A DNA stretch of 6,648 nucleotides from Planctomycetaceae bacterium UBA6163 (GTDB lineage Bacteria > Planctomycetota > Planctomycetia > Pirellulales > Pirellulaceae), in contig DIUH01000156.1 of the NCBI GenBank assembly GCA_002428205.1, positions 1 to 6,648 of the forward strand. Reading direction: 5' to 3'. The position numbers were made by a program, and so were the translations under genes. The notes under the pieces are model-generated. The model did not search any database and was not told the origin of the DNA. It worked only from the letters and a program-made list of their open reading frames with translations. Of this stretch, positions 1-5,521 are shown in pieces; positions within the stretch are counted from its first letter, which is position 1, and the number at the start of each line of letters is the position of its first letter.

Positions 1-188
1 CAAATCCCCAGAATCGATCGGCCACCGAGACAGAAGCGCTGAAGACAAGGTTGTTTACCGAGTTTCGGATCGAAGTGCCGGTCTTCCAACTCGGTAAAGA
101 AAAATCTTGTTTGCGTATATCGGCTCAGGCTTATAACGATTTGGAACAATATGAAAGATTGGCGAATGCGCTGGTGCGAATGATGTAG
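1..188 (+). CDS. C-terminal end of a probable class V aminotransferase (isopenicillin-N-epimerase-like), 5' truncated
   Basis: An open frame enters from the left edge (first full codon at 3) and ends at TAG 186-188, giving 61 residues. The tail contains FRIEVPVFQ at about residues 21-29, then CLRISAQAYNDLEQYERLAN and ALVRMM at the end. A 'xRISxQxYNxxxxYxxLxxAL' ending after a short beta strand is typical of the small C-terminal domain of PLP-dependent class V aminotransferase-fold enzymes such as isopenicillin N epimerase and cysteine desulfurase-like proteins. The PLP lysine and the whole large domain lie outside the window, so the substrate and reaction cannot be judged. The gene converges with the DUF1501 gene, and no U-rich terminator follows directly; the large hairpin at 326-395 is the first strong structure downstream. 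The family call is from memory of the motif, moderately sure. Confidence 0.6.
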   Translation, partial: NPQNRSATETEALKTRLFTEFRIEVPVFQLGKEKSCLRISAQAYNDLEQYERLANALVRMM

Positions 189-325
189 GGTTATTCGAAC
201 GAAGCAGCGCCGAAAAGCAAATCAGCATAAAATCGATTAGAGATCCTCACGCGTCGCACCGGAGGGCCATCTGCCGCCCCGAGGAGCCGACTCTGCCAAC
301 GGCATTGGTATCTCCATAACTTACA

Positions 326-395
326 CTGGCTCCCTTCTTTCCCCCGAACACTGACTCGCTTAGGCTCGCCAGTGTTCGGGGGAGAGGGGAGCCAG
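326..395. repeat. Long imperfect hairpin between convergent genes (candidate intergenic repeat or bidirectional terminator)
   Basis: The left arm 326-353 and right arm 370-395 are complementary. The outer 326-334 pairs with 387-395 (9 bp), 335-337 pairs with 384-386 (one G-T wobble), 338-339 bulges out, and 340-353 pairs with 370-383 (14 perfect bp). That makes about 26 paired bases around a 16-base loop (354-369). It lies 13 bases beyond the stop of the DUF1501 gene and 137 bases beyond the stop of the aminotransferase. Neither strand has a run of T next to the stem, so it is not a textbook intrinsic terminator, although its placement between convergent genes would suit one. The length and near-perfect arms also suit a dispersed palindromic repeat or a remnant of a small mobile element; only one copy lies in this window. 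The 137 bases to its left (189-325) show nothing recognisable. Confidence 0.75.
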
Positions 396-408
396 ATTGG
401 CAGCCAGG

Positions 409-1698
409 TTAAGCAAGCAATTCTTTAACCGGTGTTCCGCCGCCGCCGATTTTGAAAGGGCGGCCACTGGGTGAGAAAAACTCGGTTTTCGTATCGAGTC
501 CGGCAGCGGCGGCGATTGTCGAATTGAAATCTTCGATGCTGACCGGGTCTGCGTCGACCGAAAAACCTTTGGGATCGGATTCGCCATAAGCCTGTCCGAC
601 ACGAATCCCAGCGCCGGCTAGCAGGCCGCTGAAGACGCTCGGGTGGTGATCGCGTCCGACGTTTACATTGATCGTTGGTGTCCGCCCGAACTCGGTTGCC
701 AAAACGACCAACGTTTCCTTCAATAAACCACGGGCGTTAAGGTCTCTTAGCAGACTGCTCATCGCCGAGTCGAGCACTTCGGCGCGCGTATCGAGCTTAT
801 CGTAAAGTTCTTGGTGCATGTCCCATCCGCCGTAGTTGACTTCGACGTAACGGATCCCTTCTTCGACCAATCGTCGCGCGAGCAGGCAGCCCTGGCCGAA
901 CTCATTGTTGCCATAAGCCGTGCGGATTTTCTCAGGCTCTTTCGTCAGGTCAAATACATCAAGTTTGCTGCTTCCGAGCAACTGTTTGGCTTCGGTGTAA
1001 AGTTGGTTGTAAGCATCAACTTGCGAGTTTTTGCGTTTGGATTGGAATCCTTGGTCGAATCGGTTGGCCAGCATCAGGCGGCGGTCAAACCATTTTTCGT
1101 CGAGGTATTTGGGCAGTTTCGTATTGGCTAGGCCATCCGTCGCTTTGCCGATCGGAACCGGCGACAGGCTGGCGTGCAAGAAACCGGCCCCTGGGTGGCG
1201 ATTGCCAGAACCGATCAGGAAGTTGGCGGGCAGTTCGCGATTGAGTTTTTCGGTTTGCGACGCCATCCAAGCGCCCATCGCCGGGTGCTGGACGCTGTTG
1301 ATTTGTTTGTAGCTGGTGCGAATCAAATACTTTGCCGCATCGTGGTCGCCGGTTTGGGTTCCGAGCGAACGGACCACGGCCAGAGCGCCGGCGATTGCGG
1401 CAAGTTTGGGGAATCGGTTTCCGATCGCTAGACCGGGAACCGACGTGGCGATTGCGGTCGTTTCGCCGCCTTCGTCGGTGCCAGGTTTGGGATCGAACGT
1501 GTCGATATGCGACATCGCTCCGTCCATGAACAGATAGATGATGTGCTTGGCCGCGCCGCTGGCTTTTTTGACAGCGACCGGATCTGCGCCATCGACGAAC
1601 TTTGCTCCGCAAGTTGCGAATGAAACGCCCAGCATCGAACGCGCGGCGGTGGCCATGAAGTGGCGTCGCGTTTGTGGCGAGATTTCAAATTTTGTCAT
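409..1698 (-). CDS. Tat-exported DUF1501 (PF07394) family protein
   Basis: A 429-residue protein of the DUF1501 family, which has an alkaline-phosphatase/sulfatase-like fold and is found in many copies in planctomycetes; substrate unknown. The ATG at 1698 is chosen because it puts a twin-arginine signal at the N-terminus (TRRHFM, Arg11-Arg12, then a hydrophobic stretch) and has GAGG seven bases upstream. A longer in-frame start at 1797 would bury the signal and run into the preceding gene. Family landmarks are in order: LFMDGAMSHIDTFDPKPG (Asp59, His64, Asp66), NYGGWDMH (residues 288-295), ATEFGRTP (Glu336, Arg339) and GRDHHP (Asp350, His351, His352), then the usual AGAGIRVGQAYGESDPKG. The acidic and histidine residues are plausible metal ligands by analogy with the fold; that is inference. 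Length is usual for the family. It follows the DUF1549/DUF1553 gene by 88 bases, the standard planctomycete pairing, so it is probably co-expressed with it. Confidence 0.93.
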   Translation of the reverse strand: MTKFEISPQTRRHFMATAARSMLGVSFATCGAKFVDGADPVAVKKASGAAKHIIYLFMDGAMSHIDTFDPKPGTDEGGETTAIATSVPGLAIGNRFPKLAAIAGALAVVRSLGTQTGDHDAAKYLIRTSYKQINSVQHPAMGAWMASQTEKLNRELPANFLIGSGNRHPGAGFLHASLSPVPIGKATDGLANTKLPKYLDEKWFDRRLMLANRFDQGFQSKRKNSQVDAYNQLYTEAKQLLGSSKLDVFDLTKEPEKIRTAYGNNEFGQGCLLARRLVEEGIRYVEVNYGGWDMHQELYDKLDTRAEVLDSAMSSLLRDLNARGLLKETLVVLATEFGRTPTINVNVGRDHHPSVFSGLLAGAGIRVGQAYGESDPKGFSVDADPVSIEDFNSTIAAAAGLDTKTEFFSPSGRPFKIGGGGTPVKELLA

Positions 1699-1734
1699 CG
1701 CTGAACCTCGGTTAAAAGAAGATTTTATTGTTTT

Positions 1735-1766
1735 AAAAATGGTCGCAGTCGATCGCGTCGACCATT
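1735..1766 (-). terminator. Terminator-like hairpin between the two paired minus-strand genes
   Basis: On the minus strand AATGGTCG (1766 to 1759) and CGACCATT (1745 to 1738) form a perfect 8-bp stem around a 13-base loop, and the last T's of the stem run into a T5 tract followed by AAAAC. This has the shape of an intrinsic terminator. It begins about 20 bases past the stop codon of the DUF1549/DUF1553 gene and lies about 40 bases before the start of the DUF1501 gene. If active it would reduce DUF1501 expression relative to the upstream gene; it could instead be an mRNA-processing or stabilising stem. The stem is A/T at its base, so strength is uncertain. No strong promoter is seen after it; TAAAAT just downstream on the minus strand is a weak -10 candidate. 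Confidence 0.5.
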
Positions 1767-1786
1767 GGCCGACGGTTGAAGATCGA

Positions 1787-3769
1787 TTATTGAACAAACA
1801 AAAACTCGCGGGTGTTTAGTAATGCCCAAATCACGTTACCGAGTCCGACCGCGGGACGTTCGGCCCTTTGCACTTCACGCAATGCTTCGCGGCGATCATC
1901 GTTGCTGGGCATGCGAGCGAGGGTGCTGAGGAAGATCGTATCGACGGCATCGCGTGGATTGGCCGCGTTCATCACGTTGTCATAAATGACTGATCCGGAT
2001 TCGAGCATCACGTGAGTGATGGGGCCGTTAAACATCGCCAGGATCTGCGGAACGGTCGCTGAATCATCTTGGCCATTGATCGTTTCGCGATCGCCCTGGC
2101 CAAACTGTCGTAAGAAATGTTCGGGGGGCAGTGGTGAAGGCAATTCGGACGATCGGCAAAGGATGTTCCCTTGGTAGGAAAATTGATTCAGCAGTTTGCG
2201 GTAAGCGGGTTGGTGATAAGTCGCAGCGAACTTTTGTGCAACTCGCTCGGCATCTGCCATCGTGGCGCTGTACAAATCCAGGTCGATTGCCTCTTTGAAC
2301 TCTGCGGCCGATGGGCGTTGAAAAGCCCAGGGGTTATTGACCGCTAGCGTCAGGATGGAATCCCAAACCTGTTCTGCTGTCATTCGTCGCAACACTGGAC
2401 CTGGAAAATAATACATTTCGCCGCTGGTCAGTTGATAATCAGAGGCTTCGCGTTGGTAGGTTTTTGAATAGAGAATTGTTCGCACAAACTCTTTCAAGTT
2501 AAAGTTCATGCGTACAACGTTGTCGGATAAAAATCGCAACAGTTTCTCGTTCGCACAGTCGCTGTCATCTCGGAAGTCGTCGATCGGTTCGATCAAACCG
2601 ATACCGAGCATTCGTTTCCACATTCGATTAGCGATCGTGCGTTTGAAACGTTCGTTGTCGCGTGACGTGACCCACGCGGCGAACTGTTCACGCGGCGTTC
2701 CGCCTTTGGCGGTTTCGGGCACATCACCCCAGAGGACTTGAGGCTTGACGACATCCTTTGGTTTGGCGTCGGAGTAGGCATAATCGTGAGGCAGTCGCAA
2801 TGTCGCAGCGACTTCGTAAACCTCATATGAGTTTGCACGAACGACACGTTGGTATTCACCGGATACTCGACCGCCGGGGGCAACGTCACGAGCTTCGTTG
2901 ATCAACCGATTAGCAGGATTTCCCGTTGCTTTTGATTTGTCCGCGGGCGGTTTCAGCCGGGTGCGTGTTCCGGCGGTGTAGGCCGCTAGTTGATAGAACT
3001 GATATTGCGACCAATTGTCGAACGGATGGTCGTGACACTGTGCGCAACCGATTTGCGTGCCTAAGAAAACGCGAACGGTATTGTCTACATAAGGCAGCGG
3101 CATCCCTTCGTCACGCAGTTGAAAGCCTGTCGCGGGATTATCCCACAATTTTCCATCCGCGGTCAGCATTTCATAAACCCATTGGTCGTAAGGACGATTC
3201 TGGCGAATCTGGTCCTTAACGTAGGCCATATAAGGTTCACCGACGATGTTGGCTTGAGGATACTGGACCAAACGCAGCGTATCGGCCCAAAAATTATAAA
3301 AGTTGCTGACATAATCTGGGCTGGAAAGCAATTCGTCGATCAAGTCTTCACGCTTTTGTGGTTCGGTCGAATCCAAAAACTTTTTTGTTTCTTCTAGACT
3401 CGGAATGCGTCCGACGACATCCAAATAGACACGTCGCAAAAAGACTTCGTCGCTGGCGATCGGGTTAGGCTGCAGGCCAAGGTCACGCAGTTTCGCTTCG
3501 ACCAAAAAATCGATCTCACCAGCCGACACCGCGGCTTCGGATCGGCCCGAAGCGTTCACGGGTGTAACTTCCATTTGCGTTGACGATGGTTGTCGAACCG
3601 GCGCGGGTAACTTGCTTTGCGGTGGTTTGGCCGCCGCCGCGGGTTGCTTGCCAGATTGGGCCGCAGTCTGAGCCCTCGGCTTTGATGGCCCGCCAGGCCG
3701 CTGTGCGAAGGCTGATGAGTTGTGGCACAGCACAGCCGTGACGACCAACCATTTTACTATCTTGTTCAT
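1787..3769 (-). CDS. Secreted DUF1549/DUF1553 (PSCyt2/PSD1) protein with CxxCH motif
   Basis: A 660-residue protein of the planctomycete cytochrome-associated family. The ATG at 3769 gives a clear signal peptide (MNKIVKWLVVTAVLCHNSSA, probable cleavage after AFA near residue 22). A GTG at 3778 would add three residues and cannot be excluded; neither start has a strong Shine-Dalgarno sequence. Residues about 23-75 are a Pro/Ala/Gln/Lys-rich linker. The DUF1549 domain spans roughly 82-265 (FLRRVYLDVVGRIP near 110, SSPDYVSNFYNFWAD near 150) and ends in GCAQCHDHPFDNWSQYQF, where Cys242, Cys245 and His246 make a c-type haem-binding CxxCH. DUF1553 spans roughly 357-655 (FAAWVTSRDNERFKRTIANR, then RMTAEQVWDSI). 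The separate N-terminal cytochrome domain found in many family members is absent. Family function is unestablished; roles in redox-linked breakdown of polymers outside the cytoplasm have been suggested. It is the first gene of the minus-strand pair, upstream of the DUF1501 gene, and transcribed divergently from the PmoA-family gene. Confidence 0.93.
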   Translation of the reverse strand: MNKIVKWLVVTAVLCHNSSAFAQRPGGPSKPRAQTAAQSGKQPAAAAKPPQSKLPAPVRQPSSTQMEVTPVNASGRSEAAVSAGEIDFLVEAKLRDLGLQPNPIASDEVFLRRVYLDVVGRIPSLEETKKFLDSTEPQKREDLIDELLSSPDYVSNFYNFWADTLRLVQYPQANIVGEPYMAYVKDQIRQNRPYDQWVYEMLTADGKLWDNPATGFQLRDEGMPLPYVDNTVRVFLGTQIGCAQCHDHPFDNWSQYQFYQLAAYTAGTRTRLKPPADKSKATGNPANRLINEARDVAPGGRVSGEYQRVVRANSYEVYEVAATLRLPHDYAYSDAKPKDVVKPQVLWGDVPETAKGGTPREQFAAWVTSRDNERFKRTIANRMWKRMLGIGLIEPIDDFRDDSDCANEKLLRFLSDNVVRMNFNLKEFVRTILYSKTYQREASDYQLTSGEMYYFPGPVLRRMTAEQVWDSILTLAVNNPWAFQRPSAAEFKEAIDLDLYSATMADAERVAQKFAATYHQPAYRKLLNQFSYQGNILCRSSELPSPLPPEHFLRQFGQGDRETINGQDDSATVPQILAMFNGPITHVMLESGSVIYDNVMNAANPRDAVDTIFLSTLARMPSNDDRREALREVQRAERPAVGLGNVIWALLNTREFLFVQ

Positions 3770-3824
3770 CCGTAGCACTTGTCCGATGTCAGATCGATCA
3801 ATGGAAATGCAAAGTTGGAAAAGG

Positions 3825-3841
3825 GCCGCATTGTGTGCGGC
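3825..3841. other. Short perfect hairpin in the divergent intergenic region
   Basis: GCCGCA (3825-3830) and TGCGGC (3836-3841) are perfect inverted repeats around TTGTG. It lies 56 bases upstream of the ATG of the DUF1549/DUF1553 gene, within its likely promoter or 5' untranslated region. It could be an operator dyad or a leader stem; a 6-bp match is also possible by chance. The remainder of 3770-4010 holds no credible gene. Confidence 0.35.
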
Positions 3842-3922
3842 GATCGTCCGCGCTTTTGCCGAAGGCGGATTGCAAGTATCCTAGGGGTTCCGCGCGTTGG
3901 TCGCTTGTTGCCGTCGTCCCGA

Positions 3923-3952
3923 TTGATCGGTGCCATCGGTGACACTGATAAT
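3923..3952 (+). promoter_or_regulatory. Candidate sigma-70-like promoter of the PmoA-family gene
   Basis: TTGATC (3923-3928) and GATAAT (3947-3952) are separated by 18 bases, matching 4 of 6 and 5 of 6 positions of the -35 and -10 consensus. This would place the transcript start near 3959, about 50 bases before the ATG at 4011. Prediction by eye only; planctomycete promoters are not always close to the E. coli consensus. Confidence 0.45.
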
Positions 3953-4010
3953 TACGCGTAGATGCCCCAGCCACTAGTTTAACGTCCCACCACTTCGAAA
4001 GAACACGCAA

Positions 4011-5021
4011 ATGCGAATTCAAGGGCTTTTCTGCCGACGCTTTTTTCTCACCTGGCTCGCTGCGGCAAGCTTGACGGTGCTCGCTGTCGATGCGATCGGC
4101 CAAGACAAGGCGAAGAGCGAATTGGCGAAGTCATCAGCGGTTGCCCCTAAATGGGTCAGTGATGACGAGTCGATTTCGTTGGTCGCCGGCGACGAACTGC
4201 TGTTCCGATACGTATTCCGCAGCGGGAAAAAACCGATCGTCCATCCGTTGGTCGGCCCCGGTGGCAAAACGATGGCTCGTGAGTATCCGATGAAACCGCC
4301 GGGCGAAGGTGGCACGAAAGATCACATTCACCAGCGATCGATGTGGATGACTCACGGTGAAGTCAATGACATCGATTTTTGGTCCGAAGCGGACGGCAGC
4401 GGCTCGATCGAGCACTTGGCCGTGAAGTCGAGCAGCGTGGACGAAAAGGGCGTTGGAACGTTGGTCACGACCGCTCGTTGGGTCAAGCCCGATGGCACCG
4501 TGTTGCTGGACGAACACAAAACATTTCGCATCGGCTCGGGCGATGGCGAACGAACGATCGATATGGACGTGACCTTTACGGCAGTGGCCGATGAAGTCCA
4601 TTTCGGCGATACCAAAGAAGGCTCGTTCGGTATCCGTGTGCCCGATTCGATGATGGTAGACCGCAAATTGGGCGGAAAAATCATCAACGCCGAAGGGTTG
4701 GAAGACGGCAAGGCTTGGGGGCAAAAATCTCGCTGGGTCGACTATTCCGGCCCCGTCGATGGCGACACGGTCGGGATCACGATCCTGGAACACCCCGAAA
4801 GCTTCAACGCTCCATGCCGATGGCACGTCCGATCCTACGGCTTGTTCGCTGCCAACCCATTCGGCGAGTTCCATTTCACTGGCGGCAAGAAAACCGATGG
4901 CCACCGAATCGGCAAAGGTGACAAACTGCGGCTTTCTTACCGCGTCATCCTGCACGACGGGCCAGCGGATGTTGAGGCGATCGAGAAGCACTGGAAACGG
5001 TTTGTCTCAGCCGGTTCATAA
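4011..5021 (+). CDS. Secreted PmoA-family (PF14100, DUF6807) protein
   Basis: A 336-residue protein whose N-terminus has two arginines (residues 9-10) followed by a hydrophobic stretch to about residue 27, so it is probably exported with cleavage near residue 30. The mature part carries the hallmarks of the family annotated 'methane oxygenase PmoA' (DUF6807): RSGKKPIVHPL near 71-80, KDHIHQRSMWMTHGEVND at 103-120 followed by IDFW, KEGSFGIRV at 202-210, HPESFNAPCRWHVRSYGLFA at 261-280, and NPFGEFHF at 282-289. Conserved His105, His107, His115, Trp271 and His272 may form the active or binding site (inference). Despite the name, this soluble family is not the membrane subunit of particulate methane monooxygenase. 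In planctomycetes and Bacteroidota its members usually sit among carbohydrate-utilisation genes, so a sugar-related role is more likely; no reaction is established. The Shine-Dalgarno sequence is weak (AAAGAA about 8 bases upstream). A terminator follows the stop closely. Confidence 0.9.
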   Translation: MRIQGLFCRRFFLTWLAAASLTVLAVDAIGQDKAKSELAKSSAVAPKWVSDDESISLVAGDELLFRYVFRSGKKPIVHPLVGPGGKTMAREYPMKPPGEGGTKDHIHQRSMWMTHGEVNDIDFWSEADGSGSIEHLAVKSSSVDEKGVGTLVTTARWVKPDGTVLLDEHKTFRIGSGDGERTIDMDVTFTAVADEVHFGDTKEGSFGIRVPDSMMVDRKLGGKIINAEGLEDGKAWGQKSRWVDYSGPVDGDTVGITILEHPESFNAPCRWHVRSYGLFAANPFGEFHFTGGKKTDGHRIGKGDKLRLSYRVILHDGPADVEAIEKHWKRFVSAGS

Positions 5022-5038
5022 TTTTTTCACGAAAAAAT
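5021..5038. other. A/T hairpin immediately after the PmoA-family stop codon
   Basis: ATTTTTTC (5021-5028) is an exact inverted repeat of GAAAAAAT (5031-5038), leaving a tight AC or CACG turn. It overlaps the last base of the stop codon and abuts the GC-rich terminator stem at 5043. On the minus strand its T-runs follow that stem, so it would provide the U-rich tail for leftward transcription. Confidence 0.5.
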
Positions 5039-5042
5039 TTTT

Positions 5043-5075
5043 CGCTGAGCCGCTCTACCGGCTCAGCGACCTTTT
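5043..5075. terminator. Intrinsic terminator, probably bidirectional
   Basis: CGCTGAGCCG (5043-5052) and CGGCTCAGCG (5059-5068) form a perfect 10-bp GC-rich stem with a six-base loop CTCTAC. On the plus strand it is followed by ACC and TTTT (5072-5075). On the minus strand it is followed by AAAAATTTTTTC. It lies 21 bases after the stop of the PmoA-family gene and separates that gene from the nrdJ promoter region. Confidence 0.85.
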
Positions 5076-5078
5076 CTC

Positions 5079-5201
5079 AAGCGGTTTGCCCAAGTCGATG
5101 CAAACCAACATCTTGCGTCGAGCCCGCTGCTTGACCGCCGATCGGGGCGATCCGAACCGCTTTCCGCAAACCCAAAGTCACGCATGACTTGTGTCGGTTT
5201 G
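5079..5201. other. Cluster of inverted repeats upstream of the nrdJ promoter
   Basis: This non-coding stretch contains GGTTTG (5083-5088) opposite CAAACC (5101-5106), then CAAACC (5167-5172) opposite GGTTTG (5196-5201). Inside the second pair is AAGTCA (5175-5180) with CGCA and TGACTT (5185-5190). AAGCGGTT (5079-5086) is also the exact inverse of AACCGCTT (5154-5161). The last dyad ends about 10 bases before the -35 box, where an activator or repressor could bind. Several six-base matches are expected by chance in 120 bases, so only the combination is suggestive. Confidence 0.3.
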
Positions 5202-5211
5202 GCGATTTTCA

Positions 5212-5239
5212 TTGACACCGTGCTAGCATCCGGTAGACT
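5212..5239 (+). promoter_or_regulatory. Sigma-70-like promoter of nrdJ
   Basis: TTGACA (5212-5217, perfect -35) and TAGACT (5234-5239, 4 of 6 for -10) are separated by 16 bases. The expected start of transcription is near 5246, giving a 5' untranslated region of about 275 bases. The candidate NrdR boxes begin exactly where the transcript would begin, which supports this as the controlled promoter. A second weak -10 (TATACT, 5390-5395) lacks a convincing -35 partner. Confidence 0.65.
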
Positions 5240-5245
5240 TCCGAA

Positions 5246-5261
5246 ACGCCATATCTAGTGC
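5246..5261. promoter_or_regulatory. Candidate NrdR box 1
   Basis: ACGCCATATCTAGTGC matches the published NrdR consensus as I recall it (acaCwAtATaTwGtgt) at 12 of 16 positions, including the ATAT core and the TAGTG half. NrdR is the zinc-ribbon/ATP-cone repressor that binds tandem boxes upstream of ribonucleotide reductase genes. The box sits at the predicted transcription start of nrdJ, a natural repressor position. The nrdR gene itself is not in the window. Confidence 0.6.
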
Positions 5262-5276
5262 CTGCCGCACGGTGGA

Positions 5277-5292
5277 CCACTAGGTGTAGTTA
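5277..5292. promoter_or_regulatory. Candidate NrdR box 2
   Basis: CCACTAGGTGTAGTTA matches the recalled NrdR consensus at 10 of 16 positions, keeping CACTA and TAGT in the correct places. Its start is 31 bases after that of box 1 (15-base gap), the three-helical-turn spacing characteristic of paired NrdR boxes. The facing half sites explain the perfect CTAGTG/CACTAG inverted repeat at 5255-5260 and 5278-5283. As RNA, 5251-5287 would also fold into a 10-bp stem with two G-U pairs, so a leader hairpin is an alternative reading. Confidence 0.55.
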
Positions 5293-5504
5293 TTTTCGGC
5301 CTTTCACGCAGTTTGCTGGGATCAGCATACTGAGCGATCGACACGAGGTAACAAGCCTTCATCGGGTGGCGTTCCGGAAAGCATCCGGATATACTTATGT
5401 TCACTCTTGTGTTCTGGCCCATCTCGAATCGTCGTCCCGCAAGGAATGCGGTCCCAACAACGGAACTGCGCACGACGATCGAAGATGCAAGGATGAGGTT
5501 TTTT
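5293..5504 (+). promoter_or_regulatory. Long structured 5' leader of nrdJ (candidate cis-regulatory RNA)
   Basis: This gene-free leader contains several well-formed stems. TGCTG-GGAT-CAGCA is at 5314-5327 (5 bp, tetraloop). TCCGGA-AAGCA-TCCGGA is at 5373-5389 (6 bp). A large element has 5421-5434 pairing with 5473-5486 in 13 bp with one single-base bulge on each side, and encloses CCGCA-AGGAA-TGCGG (5437-5451). A T6 run (5499-5504) follows 12 bases after that element, directly before the ribosome binding site. I do not see the B12-box consensus of the adenosylcobalamin riboswitch, so it is not a canonical one. Its function is unknown; it could be a divergent riboswitch, an attenuator or simply a folded leader. 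Confidence 0.45.
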
Positions 5505-5510
5505 AAGGAG
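5505..5510 (+). promoter_or_regulatory. Ribosome binding site of nrdJ
   Basis: AAGGAG lies 11 bases before the ATG at 5522, slightly long spacing but the strongest Shine-Dalgarno sequence in the window. It fixes the nrdJ start and directly follows a T6 run and the leader's large stem, so leader folding could affect its access. Confidence 0.75.
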
Positions 5511-5521
5511 TCTCTGCTGCC

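Noticed and set aside
1699..1797. N-terminal extension of the DUF1501 protein from an ATG at 1797
   Set aside because: It would place 33 residues before the twin-arginine signal and overlap the preceding gene's stop; the ATG at 1698 has a good ribosome binding site.
4134..4991. A 285-codon minus-strand frame opposite the PmoA-family gene
   Set aside because: The plus-strand protein has clear family motifs; the antisense product resembles nothing known and has no ribosome binding site.
5218..5500. Canonical adenosylcobalamin riboswitch upstream of nrdJ
   Set aside because: Expected by context, but I could not find the B12-box consensus (roughly AGYCAGGAGACCTGCC) or the other core boxes in this stretch.
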